Below, one piece after another: positions 6,361 to 14,887 of a stretch of DNA of 38,915 nt (within the stretch, counting starts at the first letter, position 1; every line of letters begins with the position of its first letter). The DNA lies in assembly GCA_021204605.1 (NCBI GenBank), contig JAJPZD010000137.1:1-38915 (forward strand). Direction: 5' to 3'. The translations under genes and the position numbers were made by a program. The DNA is from Prevotella sp. (GTDB lineage Bacteria > Bacteroidota > Bacteroidia > Bacteroidales > Bacteroidaceae). Below the pieces are notes generated by a model. The model was not told the DNA's origin, made no database searches, and saw nothing but the letters and a program-made list of their open reading frames with translations.

Positions 6361-9171
6361 ATGGACGAGTTTATTGAGTTGAAAAATGTGAGGGTGAACA
6401 ATTTGAAGAATATCTCTCTGAATATTCCTCACAATAAATTCGTGGTCATAACTGGAGTTTCGGGATCTGGTAAATCATCATTGGCATTTGATACATTATA
6501 TGCGGAAGGACAAAGGCGTTATGTGGAAAGTCTTTCAGCATACGCCCGACAATTCTTGGGACGGATGAACAAGCCAGATTTCGATGTAATCAACGGACTT
6601 CCCCCTGCCATTGCAGTGGAACAAAAAGTAAATACGAGAAATTCCCGCTCCACTGTAGGTACAAGTACTGAGATATATGATTATCTTAGAATGTTGTTTG
6701 CAAGAATCGGACATACATATTCTCCTATAAGTGGCGTTGAGGTGAAACGTCACACAGCAGAAGATGTACTTAAATGTATATTATCATATTCCAAAGGCAC
6801 AAAGTTCGTGATTTTGTCACGCCTACACATAAATAAGGGCTATACGGTAGAACGACAACTTCAGATATATTTGCAGCAGGGCTTCTCCCGTATTTATCAT
6901 AATGATGTGTTCAAACAAATTGAGGATGTATTGAAAAACAAGGAAAAAATCAATCCTGATGATGTTTATATATTAATCGACCGCCTTTCCGTAGATGACA
7001 GTCAGGCTACAATTTCGCGTATAAACGACTCGTTGGAGACGGCATTTTTCGAGGGTGACGGTTCTTGTCGTGTGGTTTTTTCCCCATCAAATATAACATA
7101 CGATTTTTCCGACAAGTTTGAGGCAGATGGGATGAAGTTTGAGGAGCCCAACGACAATATGTTCTCTTTCAACTCCCCACTCGGTGCATGCCCTACATGC
7201 GAAGGCTTCGGCACGATAATCGGCATTGACGAGAAATTGGTTGTCTCTAATCCTTCCCAAAGCGTGTATGAGGGTTGTGTACAGTGCTGGCATGGTGATA
7301 AGATGTCGCAGTGGAAAGATGAATTTTGCTATGCCGCAGCAAAGGATGATTTCCCGATTTTCGAGCCCTACTATAACCTGACGACAGAGCAGAAAAGATG
7401 GTTATGGCACGGACTGCCATCGCAGAATTATTTGCCTGAAAACCAGCGAGTTTGCATTGATTCATTCTTTCAAATGGTTAAGGAAAACCAATACAAGATA
7501 CAGTATCGTGTGCTGATGAGCCGTTACCGTGGCCGTACTGCATGCCCCGACTGTCATGGAGGTAGGTTGAAGAAAGAAACCGACTATGTGAAAATCAACG
7601 GACGGAGTATCAGTAACCTCGTTGAAATGCCTGTGATAAACCTGAAGAATTGGTTTGACAGCCTGCATTTGGATGAGCACGAGGCAAAGATAAGCAAACG
7701 ACTGTTGACAGAGATAAACAACCGTTTGAATTTCCTCGTTGAAGTGGGTTTGGGCTACCTCACTCTGAACCGCCCTTCAAATACACTCAGTGGTGGTGAA
7801 AGTCAGAGAATTAACCTTACTACCGCTCTTGGAAGCAGTCTTGTTGGCTCTCTGTATATTTTGGATGAGCCGAGTATCGGTCTGCACAGTAAGGACACAT
7901 ACAAACTGATTCATGTGTTGAAAGAGTTGCAGTCGCTTGGCAACACGGTGATTGTTGTGGAGCACGATGAGGACATAATAAGGTCTGCCGACTACCTCAT
8001 TGACTTAGGTCCTGATGCCGGGACAAACGGCGGTGAGATAGTGTTTGAGGGCGTTCCGTCGGATGTGACAAAAAAAGACGAAAAAAAGTTCAAGCGTAGT
8101 CATACTATCAAGTTTTTGACCAAAATCGATAATATCGCCGTACCGAAAAGTCGCCGTTCATGGAACAACTATATCACGGTGAAAGGAGCGAGGATGAACA
8201 ACCTCCATGGTATTGACGTTACATTTCCCCTTAATATATTAAATGTGGTGACAGGAGTAAGCGGCTCTGGCAAATCATCATTGGTGAAAGGAATCTTATA
8301 CCCTGCATTGAAACGCAGACTTGATGAAGTGGCGGATATACCAGGTGAACATTCATCTATTGAGGGTGATCTGAATATGATAACCCATGTGGAGATGGTT
8401 GATCAGAACCCCATTGGCAAGAGTTCACGCTCAAATCCTGTTACTTATCTGAAAGCATTTGACGACATTCGACAGTTGTATGCCAACCAGCAGTTGGCAC
8501 AGCAAATGGGATTTACGGCACAGTATTTCTCATTCAATGCCGATGGTGGACGGTGCGACACCTGCAAGGGAACGGGCGTAATAAACGTGGCGATGCAGTT
8601 TATGGCTGATTTGGAACTTGTATGCGACAGTTGTCATGGCAAGCGTTTCAAGCGCGACATCTTGGATGTGAAATTCTGCGATAAGAACATCTATGACATC
8701 CTCGAAATGACCGTCTCTGAGGCTATTGACTTTTTCAGCATGAACAACCAGAAAGCCATAGCCAGCAAACTGCAACCGCTTGATGATGTAGGACTTGGTT
8801 ATATTAAATTAGGACAGAACTCCTCTACCCTTTCAGGCGGTGAGAACCAACGCGTGAAACTCGCCTATTATCTGAGTCAGGGCAAAAGTACCCCTACTCT
8901 ATTCATCTTTGACGAGCCGACTACCGGATTGCATTTCCACGACATACAAAAACTGCTTAAAGCATTCGACTCACTAATCCAGAATGGACATTCCATAATC
9001 GTCATTGAGCACAATTTGGACATAATAAAATGTGCCGACAATATCATCGACTTAGGCCCGGGCGGTGGCGACAAAGGCGGAAACCTGATTTTCACAGGAA
9101 CACCCGAAAATATTATTTCATGTAAGGAGTCAGAAACAGGGAAATATCTGAAAGCGAAGCTTTTTGAGTGA
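6361..9171 (+). CDS. uvrA: UvrA-family excinuclease ABC subunit A
   Basis: This 936-residue tandem ABC ATPase is the damage-sensing subunit of nucleotide excision repair, which loads UvrB on DNA lesions. The first Walker A is at 32-40 (GVSGSGKSS) and the second at about 632-640. ABC signatures are LSGGESQR (476-483) and LSGGENQR (824-831), followed by the Walker B motifs LDEPSIGLH and FDEPTTGLH. Zinc-ribbon cysteines are visible in GACPTCEGFG with TACPDCHGGR, and in GGRCDTCKG with CDSCHGKR. The usual Cys-Pro-x-Cys/His site after ARIG is replaced by TYSPISG, so one metal site seen in E. coli-type UvrA is missing; several Bacteroidota paralogues share this, as far as I recall. Length fits full UvrA. 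Bacteroidales often carry more than one uvrA, so this may be the second copy. Confidence 0.9.
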   Translation: MDEFIELKNVRVNNLKNISLNIPHNKFVVITGVSGSGKSSLAFDTLYAEGQRRYVESLSAYARQFLGRMNKPDFDVINGLPPAIAVEQKVNTRNSRSTVGTSTEIYDYLRMLFARIGHTYSPISGVEVKRHTAEDVLKCILSYSKGTKFVILSRLHINKGYTVERQLQIYLQQGFSRIYHNDVFKQIEDVLKNKEKINPDDVYILIDRLSVDDSQATISRINDSLETAFFEGDGSCRVVFSPSNITYDFSDKFEADGMKFEEPNDNMFSFNSPLGACPTCEGFGTIIGIDEKLVVSNPSQSVYEGCVQCWHGDKMSQWKDEFCYAAAKDDFPIFEPYYNLTTEQKRWLWHGLPSQNYLPENQRVCIDSFFQMVKENQYKIQYRVLMSRYRGRTACPDCHGGRLKKETDYVKINGRSISNLVEMPVINLKNWFDSLHLDEHEAKISKRLLTEINNRLNFLVEVGLGYLTLNRPSNTLSGGESQRINLTTALGSSLVGSLYILDEPSIGLHSKDTYKLIHVLKELQSLGNTVIVVEHDEDIIRSADYLIDLGPDAGTNGGEIVFEGVPSDVTKKDEKKFKRSHTIKFLTKIDNIAVPKSRRSWNNYITVKGARMNNLHGIDVTFPLNILNVVTGVSGSGKSSLVKGILYPALKRRLDEVADIPGEHSSIEGDLNMITHVEMVDQNPIGKSSRSNPVTYLKAFDDIRQLYANQQLAQQMGFTAQYFSFNADGGRCDTCKGTGVINVAMQFMADLELVCDSCHGKRFKRDILDVKFCDKNIYDILEMTVSEAIDFFSMNNQKAIASKLQPLDDVGLGYIKLGQNSSTLSGGENQRVKLAYYLSQGKSTPTLFIFDEPTTGLHFHDIQKLLKAFDSLIQNGHSIIVIEHNLDIIKCADNIIDLGPGGGDKGGNLIFTGTPENIISCKESETGKYLKAKLFE

Positions 9172-9297
9172 AGAGTTAAGAGAGAAGAGTTAAGAGTTCG
9201 ATGCGGCTGAAGCCGAGTATATTTTTGTTTGGATTTTTCTAAGTGTGATTGAGTTCGCTTACTCGAAACTTTTAACTTTTAATATTTAACTTTTAAC
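9170..9297. repeat. Long imperfect inverted repeat built from 14-base-period repeats
   Basis: Between the convergent uvrA and ugd genes, GAAGAGTTAAGAG occurs twice (9170-9182 and 9184-9196) and TTTAACTTTTAA occurs twice (9271-9282 and 9285-9296), both with a 14-base period. Read as RNA, 9185-9196 pairs with 9269-9280 over 12 bases, and 9171-9180 pairs with 9285-9294 over 10 bases, using a few G-U wobbles and one short internal loop. The apex contains a smaller CGGC-TGAA-GCCG hairpin (9204-9215) followed by a T-rich run. It probably works as a terminator in both directions or is a dispersed intergenic repeat. Confidence 0.6.
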
Positions 9298-9316
9298 CTG
9301 AAAGCTCGATGATTTT

Positions 9317-10630
9317 TCATTTCTCTCCGATTCTTGAATATACAAATCCGTATTCCTCCAATTCCTTTCGGTTGTAGATGTTTCTGCCGTCAACAATCAC
9401 GTTGCCTTTCATCACTTTCTTGATAACGTTCCACGAAGGCATGCGAAACTGCCTCCATTCGGTCATCAACGCCAAGGCATCCGAACAGTCGGCTGCATCA
9501 TACATATTCTCGCAATAAGTCACAGCATCACCTATTCTGCGCCTGCACTCGTCCATTGCCACTGGGTCAAAGACACGTATTGTAGCACCGGCTTTAAGCA
9601 ATTTTTCGATTACCACGAGGGCGGGAGCCTGGCGCATATCATCAGTTTCAGGCTTGAACGACAGTCCGATAATGGCTACCGTCTTGTCTTTCATATCTCC
9701 GCAAAGTGATAATAACTTTTCATAAACGATGGATTTCTGTTTCTCGTTTACTCGCTCTACCGCCTCTATCACCTGCATGTGATAATCATGCTCCAAGCCA
9801 GTGTGGACAAGAGCCTTCACGTCTTTCGGAAAACAACTGCCACCGTAACCACAACCAGCATACAGGAATTTCCTGCCGATGCGGTCATCAGAGCCGATAC
9901 CTTTCCTCACGTTGTCAACGTTAGCCCCTACCCTCTCACAAAGGTTGGCTATCTCGTTCATAAACGATATACGTGTGGCAAGCATGGCATTAGCCGCATA
10001 TTTAGTCATCTCGGCTGAAGGAATATCCATGAACAATACGCGGAAATTCTGGATCAGGAAAGGCTGGTAGAGACGTGTCAGTATTTCTTCTGCCCTTTTG
10101 CTTTCCGTTCCGACAACCACACGGTCAGGGCTCATAAAGTCCTTTATGGCAGCACCTTCTTTAAGAAACTCCGGGTTTGAGGCGACATCAAAAGGGACAT
10201 CAACCCCACGCTTGTCGAGCTCCTCCCTGATGGCAGCCTTCACTTTCTGCGCCGTGCCGACAGGCACAGTGGACTTAGTTACCAATATTGTGTATTTCTT
10301 TATGTTCTGACCAAACTCACGGGCTACGGCAAGAACATATTGCAGGTCTGCAGAGCCGTCCTCATCGGGAGGTGTGCCGACGGCGGAGAACACCACGTCA
10401 ACATCATCCAACACGTCAGTGAGCGACGTGGTGAAGTTCAACCTGCCATAGCCTACATTACGCTTTACCAGCTCCTCAAGTCCTGGCTCATAAATCGGCA
10501 TCACACCATTCAACAGTTTCTTTATCTTGTTCTCGTCTATATCCACACATGTTACGTGCGACCCCATTTCCGCAAAACAAGTGCCGCTTACAAGTCCCAC
10601 ATACCCCGTGCCTACAATTGCGATATTCAT
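9317..10630 (-). CDS. ugd: UDP-glucose 6-dehydrogenase
   Basis: This is a 437-residue NAD-dependent enzyme that oxidises UDP-glucose to UDP-glucuronate, a precursor for capsule, exopolysaccharide and LPS sugars. The N-terminal Rossmann motif GTGYVG is at residues 7-12 with an acidic residue closing the NAD site (VDID). SNPEFLKEGAA (about 151-161), the central helix KYAANAMLATRISFMNE, and catalytic Cys266 in GYGGSCFPKD are all present. The C-terminal domain carries GLSFKPETDDMR. Full length for the family. It stands alone on the minus strand between two plus-strand units, with no glycosyltransferases beside it, so it probably serves dispersed polysaccharide loci. The related UDP-N-acetylmannosamine dehydrogenase is a less likely alternative. 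Confidence 0.93.
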   Translation of the reverse strand: MNIAIVGTGYVGLVSGTCFAEMGSHVTCVDIDENKIKKLLNGVMPIYEPGLEELVKRNVGYGRLNFTTSLTDVLDDVDVVFSAVGTPPDEDGSADLQYVLAVAREFGQNIKKYTILVTKSTVPVGTAQKVKAAIREELDKRGVDVPFDVASNPEFLKEGAAIKDFMSPDRVVVGTESKRAEEILTRLYQPFLIQNFRVLFMDIPSAEMTKYAANAMLATRISFMNEIANLCERVGANVDNVRKGIGSDDRIGRKFLYAGCGYGGSCFPKDVKALVHTGLEHDYHMQVIEAVERVNEKQKSIVYEKLLSLCGDMKDKTVAIIGLSFKPETDDMRQAPALVVIEKLLKAGATIRVFDPVAMDECRRRIGDAVTYCENMYDAADCSDALALMTEWRQFRMPSWNVIKKVMKGNVIVDGRNIYNRKELEEYGFVYSRIGEK

Positions 10631-10658
10631 ATTTGTTTATTTTATATTATCAAGTCTG

Positions 10659-10666
10659 CAAATTTA
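10659..10666 (-). promoter_or_regulatory. -7 promoter element for ugd
   Basis: On the minus strand this reads TAAATTTG (TAnnTTTG consensus), about 28 bases before the ugd start. No good -33 element was found at the expected distance. Confidence 0.4.
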
Positions 10667-10808
10667 ACGAAAGTTTGCTAATTATATTGCCTTTCACATA
10701 TTATAACAAGTGTAAATATCAAATTAAGACTGCAGAAAACGATGTTCTATTGAATATCAGCTTGCTTTTGCGAGTTGCTGCAAGCACTATAAAATTTACA
10801 CTGTTTTA

Positions 10809-10839
10809 TTGTATATGATATTTTTTTTATTTATCTTTG
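10809..10839 (+). promoter_or_regulatory. Bacteroidota promoter for the nusB operon
   Basis: TTG at 10809-10811 and TATCTTTG at 10832-10839 are separated by 20 bases, matching the -33/-7 arrangement of Bacteroidota sigma-ABfr promoters. The predicted start of transcription is about 20 bases before the nusB ATG, so the leader is short. Confidence 0.65.
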
Positions 10840-10867
10840 CAACGTAAATGAGAAACTAACTCATAAA

Positions 10868-11833
10868 ATGATTAACAGGGAATTAATAAGGATTAAAGTA
10901 GTTCAGTTAACTTATGCGTACTATCAAAACGGAAACCGTAATATAGATGTTGCCGAAAAAGAGCTGTTGTTCAGTCTTTCAAAAGCATATCACCTCTATC
11001 ACCATCTGTTGGCTCTGATAGTCGCCATCTCACAGGAGGCACGAAAGTATTATGAGGTGGAAAACGCAAAGGCTGAGCGTGAGAACACTCCGTTACCATC
11101 AAGTAAATTCGTCAACAACAGATTCGCCATACAATTGGAATACAACAAGCAACTATGTGAGTTTGTGTCCAACCAGAAACACACTTGGGCAGACGATATA
11201 GAGTTTGTAAGGAAAATGTATTCGCTGATAATACAGAGCAACACATATATTAGCTATATGTCAGAGAGCACATCATCTTACGAGGCTGACCGTGAACTGT
11301 GGCGTAAGTTGTATAAGGATCTTATTATGGAGAACGATGACTTGGATGCGCTGCTTGAGGAACAGAGTTTGTATTGGAACGATGACAAGGAGATTGTAGA
11401 TACCTTTGTCTTGAAGACGATAAAGCGTTTTGAGCCGACAAGCAAAGCCAACCAGGAGCTGTTGCCGGAATACAAAGACGAAGATGACAAGACCTTCGCA
11501 CGCAAGTTGTTCAGGGCGACAATTCTCAATGCCGACCAATACCAGCGTTATATGGGTGACACGTCGTACAACTGGGATTTTTCCCGCCTTGCCTATATGG
11601 ATGTTGTGATAATGCAGATCGCCATTGCGGAGATGCTCACTTTCCCGAATATCCCGATAAGTGTAACTATCAACGAGTATGTCAATTTGGCAAAGACATA
11701 CAGCACGCCGAAGAGTGCGGGTTATATCAACGGCATGCTCGATACTATCGCCCGGCACCTCATAGAGAAGGGGACATTGCTGAAACCTATGGGAGACAAC
11801 AACAAGGAACAAAACAATAAAACAGAACAATAA
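10868..11833 (+). CDS. nusB: Transcription antitermination factor NusB, long Bacteroidota form
   Basis: This 321-residue protein has an RNA-binding NusB fold in the C-terminal half (about 205-305): ARKLFRATILNADQYQRYMG, then LAYMDVVIMQIAIAEMLTFP and the diagnostic PISVTINEYVNLAKTYSTPKSAGYINGML. NusB with NusE binds boxA RNA to support antitermination in rRNA operons. The E. coli protein is about 140 residues; the extra N-terminal helical part (about 1-200) is usual in Bacteroidota. It leads a co-directional operon with yajC 15 bases downstream. The far C-terminus (KGTLLKPMGDNNKEQNNKTEQ region) is polar and probably disordered. Confidence 0.92.
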   Translation: MINRELIRIKVVQLTYAYYQNGNRNIDVAEKELLFSLSKAYHLYHHLLALIVAISQEARKYYEVENAKAERENTPLPSSKFVNNRFAIQLEYNKQLCEFVSNQKHTWADDIEFVRKMYSLIIQSNTYISYMSESTSSYEADRELWRKLYKDLIMENDDLDALLEEQSLYWNDDKEIVDTFVLKTIKRFEPTSKANQELLPEYKDEDDKTFARKLFRATILNADQYQRYMGDTSYNWDFSRLAYMDVVIMQIAIAEMLTFPNIPISVTINEYVNLAKTYSTPKSAGYINGMLDTIARHLIEKGTLLKPMGDNNKEQNNKTEQ

Positions 11834-11848
11834 ACAACAAGTAGAAAA

Positions 11849-12181
11849 ATGAATACATTTATGTTTTTGGCTGCCGATGATGCAAATGGCGGCAGTGGAA
11901 TGTTTTTAATACTTATGGTGGCAATATTTGCCATTATGTGGTTTTTCATGATACGTCCTCAACAGAAGAAGCAGAAGGAGATGCGCAATTTCCAGAACAG
12001 TCTTCAGGAAGGAACCAAGATTGTTACCGGAGGCGGTATCTATGGCGAGGTGAAGAAGATAGACCTTGCCACCAACATTGTATCTGTTGAAATAGCGAAA
12101 GGTGTGATAATACGCGTGGATAGGGGTTACGTCTTTGCAGACGCTTCTTCGAGTGCCGCCGCCGCCGGTCAATCAAAATAA
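11849..12181 (+). CDS. yajC: Preprotein translocase accessory subunit YajC
   Basis: This 110-residue small membrane protein is the accessory partner of SecDF in the Sec translocon. A single membrane segment lies at about 17-36 (GMFLILMVAIFAIMWFFMI), followed by the family motif RPQQKKQKEM and a cytoplasmic domain with LQEGTKIVTGGGIYGEVKKI and an IRVDRGYV ending. The stop codon overlaps the next start as TAATG (12179-12183), so translation of ybbR is probably coupled. Its place between nusB and ybbR is typical of Bacteroidales. Confidence 0.93.
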   Translation: MNTFMFLAADDANGGSGMFLILMVAIFAIMWFFMIRPQQKKQKEMRNFQNSLQEGTKIVTGGGIYGEVKKIDLATNIVSVEIAKGVIIRVDRGYVFADASSSAAAAGQSK

Positions 12182-13164
12182 TGGTCAGTCGCAAGTTGTT
12201 TGACATATTAAGTTCTTTCAGGAATTTCCTATTCAGCACATTAAATAGGGAATTTCTGATTTTTTTGTTTTTCCTCGTCATAAGCGGAACATTCTGGCTT
12301 CTCATGTCCCTGAATGAGACATACGAGAAAGAGATTGAGGTTCCGTTGATTCTTGTCGAGACACCTACCAATGTTGTGCTGACAAGCGACTCATCCACTT
12401 CCATACGTGTCGTCGTGAAGGACAAGGGATATACCATACTCACTTATCTCTATGGAAAGAAAATCCACCCGATAAAGATAGATTTCAACAAATATGGGAA
12501 AAGCAGTGACTATGGTTCGGTCTCATCATCGGAATTACAAAAACTGATATATCAGCAACTTTACAATTCATCGAGCATCGTCAGTTGCAAACCTGACAAG
12601 TTTGAGTATTATTATAACTACGGGTTGAAAAAGCGTTTACCCGTGAGAATAAACGGCAAGATACTCTCCAAACAGAGTTATTACCTTTCTAAGGTAACTA
12701 TAAAACCTGATACGATAGATGTCTATGCCAATCGTGAGATGCTTGACAGTTTTAAGTATGTGAACACCGAACAGATACACGTAACCAACATTACCGACAC
12801 AATGGTAATGCAGGTTTCTCTTGAGAAGATCAAGGGTGTGAAGTATATGCCTGACAATGTGAACATTTCCATCTACCCCGACATCCTTACTGAAGAGTCC
12901 ATGGACGTTCCTATACAGGCGATCAATATGCCGGAGGGCAAGATATTACGCACATTTCCATCGAAGGTGACCGTAACATTTGCTGTCGGTGTAAATCAAT
13001 TCCGCTCTATCCGTCCGGAGAAATTCAAGGTGGTGGTTGACTATAAAGAGATAGAGGATAATCATACAGAGAAATGCAATGTTTATCTTCGCAATGCCCC
13101 ACATGAGGTGCGCAATGCAAAGATAGGTATAAGGCAGGTGGACTATCTCATTGAGGAACAGTAG
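12181..13164 (+). CDS. YbbR-like (CdaR-type) domain protein
   Basis: This 327-residue protein has one membrane segment near the N-terminus (about 20-40, FLIFLFFLVISGTFWLLMS) and an extracytoplasmic part made of repeated beta-rich YbbR modules: EIEVPLILVETPTNVVLTSD (about 58-77) and KRLPVRINGK, then ESMDVPIQAINMPEGKILRTFPSKVTVTF near the end. In Firmicutes the YbbR protein CdaR regulates the c-di-AMP cyclase CdaA; in Bacteroidota the role is unproven, and no cyclase gene is adjacent here. Its start overlaps the yajC stop by one base, and coaE begins five bases after its end. Confidence 0.85.
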   Translation: MVSRKLFDILSSFRNFLFSTLNREFLIFLFFLVISGTFWLLMSLNETYEKEIEVPLILVETPTNVVLTSDSSTSIRVVVKDKGYTILTYLYGKKIHPIKIDFNKYGKSSDYGSVSSSELQKLIYQQLYNSSSIVSCKPDKFEYYYNYGLKKRLPVRINGKILSKQSYYLSKVTIKPDTIDVYANREMLDSFKYVNTEQIHVTNITDTMVMQVSLEKIKGVKYMPDNVNISIYPDILTEESMDVPIQAINMPEGKILRTFPSKVTVTFAVGVNQFRSIRPEKFKVVVDYKEIEDNHTEKCNVYLRNAPHEVRNAKIGIRQVDYLIEEQ

Positions 13165-13169
13165 TTGCA

Positions 13170-13727
13170 ATGACTAAGGTGGCTGTGACAGGCGGTATAG
13201 GGAGTGGCAAGAGTTATCTATGCAAGTTGCTTGCAGACCGTGGCATAATTGTTTACGATTGCGACAAGGCCGCCAAGAGGCTTATGATGGAATCCTGCAA
13301 GATAAGGGAACAACTCACGGCGGTGGTTGGCAATAACGCATACATTGGCGGCAAGCTCAACAAGGCTGTTATAAGCAGCTTTTTATTGAAAAGTGCCGAC
13401 AATGCAAAAAAGATCAACCAAATAGTGCATCCTGTTGTGGCAGAGGACTTTGTCGCTTCGAATATGACATGGATGGAATGTGCACTGCTGTTTTCAAGCG
13501 GCTTCAACAAGTTGGTTGACAAGTCAATTTGCGTTACTGCCCCGTTGGATGTCAGAATCAGCAGGATAATCAACCGTGACCACATTTCGGAGGCGAAAGC
13601 CCGTGAGTGGATAAACAACCAGATGCCACAGCAAGAAATGCGGGCACTCAGTGATTACGAGATTGTCAACGACGGTACGGCAGACGTCAATGCCCAACTT
13701 GACAGGATTTTGAAAACTATATATTAA
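13170..13727 (+). CDS. coaE: Dephospho-CoA kinase
   Basis: This 185-residue P-loop kinase carries out the last step of coenzyme A synthesis, phosphorylating the 3'-hydroxyl of dephospho-CoA. Walker A is GGIGSGKS (8-15). A conserved D-x-D-KAAKRLM segment (YDCDKAAKRLM), the IVHPVVAEDF helix, and the lid region RISRIINRDHISEAKAREWINNQM are all present, with the late VND motif (EIVNDGT). It is about 15 residues shorter than E. coli CoaE but keeps every core block. Part of the nusB operon, it separates ybbR (5-base gap) from the DUF5606 gene (34-base gap). Confidence 0.9.
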   Translation: MTKVAVTGGIGSGKSYLCKLLADRGIIVYDCDKAAKRLMMESCKIREQLTAVVGNNAYIGGKLNKAVISSFLLKSADNAKKINQIVHPVVAEDFVASNMTWMECALLFSSGFNKLVDKSICVTAPLDVRISRIINRDHISEAKAREWINNQMPQQEMRALSDYEIVNDGTADVNAQLDRILKTIY

Positions 13728-13761
13728 TATGTTCAATATAATCTAAATGTTATAAGGTAAT

Positions 13762-14205
13762 ATGAAAGAGACAATTGTTGCAATATCAGGAAAGCCAGGC
13801 CTTTACAAACTGCTGTCAAAGGGCAAGAGCTCATTGATTGTGGAGGCTGTTGATGAGACACACAAACGTATGCCTGTTTTCGCTTCCGACCGTGTGTCAA
13901 GTCTTAACGACATCAGCATGTACACCATAAACGACGATGTGCCGCTTACAAAGGTACTTGCTGATTTGTATAAGGTGGCAGAGGAAAAAACTGTTACAAT
14001 AAATTACAAAAAATGCCCTTCCTCAGAACTCCGAGAGTATTTCGCAAAAGTACTCCCTGATTTTGATCAGGACCGTATTCACGACAGCGACCTAAAAAAA
14101 CTGTTTCAGTGGTACGACATCCTTGTAAAGAATGGCATAACCGATTTTGAGGCTACTGACGAGGACAAGACAGACGACAAGGTGAAGGATGAGAAAGAAG
14201 GATAG
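13762..14205 (+). CDS. DUF5606 family protein
   Basis: This 147-residue protein belongs to a family largely confined to Bacteroidota, often encoded just downstream of coaE. The recognisable N-terminal block is VAISGKPGLYKLLSKGKSSL followed by an IVEAVDETHKRMPVFASDRVSSLNDISMY-type beta domain (residues about 4-55); the rest is helical with an acidic/lysine tail (DEDKTDDKVKDEKEG). No membrane segment or signal peptide, so cytoplasmic. Function is unknown. The last 17 bases overlap the start of nth, suggesting coupled translation. Confidence 0.85.
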   Translation: MKETIVAISGKPGLYKLLSKGKSSLIVEAVDETHKRMPVFASDRVSSLNDISMYTINDDVPLTKVLADLYKVAEEKTVTINYKKCPSSELREYFAKVLPDFDQDRIHDSDLKKLFQWYDILVKNGITDFEATDEDKTDDKVKDEKEG

Positions 14206-14842
14206 ATACGACTATCTGCTCGCCTATTTCCAGAAAGAGATGCCCAGTGTAACTACGGAGCTTGAGTTCGGCAGTGTTTTCCAACTGTTGGTTGCCGTGG
14301 TGCTCAGTGCACAGTGCACCGACAAGCGCATAAACGCCATCACCCCTGACTTGTTCAAGGCATATCCAGATGCGAAGAGCATGGCTGCCGCAGAGCCTGA
14401 TGAGATATTCCATTTTGTGAGTAGTGTCTCCTACCCCAATTCAAAGGCGCGTCATCTTGTGGAGATGTCGCGCATGATTGTATCTGAATTCAACGGGGAG
14501 GTGCCCGCCACTATGGAGGAACTCGTGAGGCTGCCTGGTGTTGGGCGTAAGACAGCCAATGTGATACAAGCCGTGGCATACGGCCGCTCGGCAATTGCCG
14601 TTGACACGCATGTGTTTCGAGTCAGTCATCGTCTTGGTTTAGTCTCTCGCAAGGCAGACACGCCTCTGAAGGTTGAAATGCAACTGAAAGCAAACATTCC
14701 GCCTGATTTGGCTGCCGATGCCCACCATTGGTTGCTCCTTCATGGACGGTATATCTGCACCAGTCGCTCACCCCATTGCGGCAAATGTCCGTTTGATAGT
14801 TTCTGTCCCAAGATATTAGAGGATTCCAAATTGGGAAAATAA
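14189..14842 (+). CDS. nth: Endonuclease III, DNA glycosylase/AP lyase
   Basis: This 217-residue base-excision repair enzyme removes oxidised pyrimidines and cleaves at abasic sites. The helix-hairpin-helix motif LPGVGRKTANVI contains catalytic Lys121, and Asp139 lies in the following VDTHVFR. The iron-sulphur cluster ligands Cys190, Cys197, Cys200 and Cys206 show the exact C-x6-C-x2-C-x5-C spacing (CTSRSPHCGKCPFDSFC). All active-site parts are intact and length matches the E. coli enzyme. The start overlaps the end of the DUF5606 gene by 17 bases. Confidence 0.95.
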   Translation: MRKKDRYDYLLAYFQKEMPSVTTELEFGSVFQLLVAVVLSAQCTDKRINAITPDLFKAYPDAKSMAAAEPDEIFHFVSSVSYPNSKARHLVEMSRMIVSEFNGEVPATMEELVRLPGVGRKTANVIQAVAYGRSAIAVDTHVFRVSHRLGLVSRKADTPLKVEMQLKANIPPDLAADAHHWLLLHGRYICTSRSPHCGKCPFDSFCPKILEDSKLGK

Positions 14843-14887
14843 ATTTCATATAAGGTAAAGGCTATAATCAAATTAACGACCAAGAGC

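Noticed and set aside
9170..9297. CRISPR-like array from the tandem repeats
   Set aside because: Units are only 12-13 bases with a 14-base period and no spacers; the pattern is a hairpin.
11273..11830. 185-codon open frame on the minus strand opposite nusB
   Set aside because: It overlaps the conserved NusB domain entirely and reads as a low-complexity mirror of it.
14189..14205. Possible frameshift where the DUF5606 and nth frames overlap
   Set aside because: Both proteins have complete family-typical ends, so the 17-base overlap is ordinary translational coupling.
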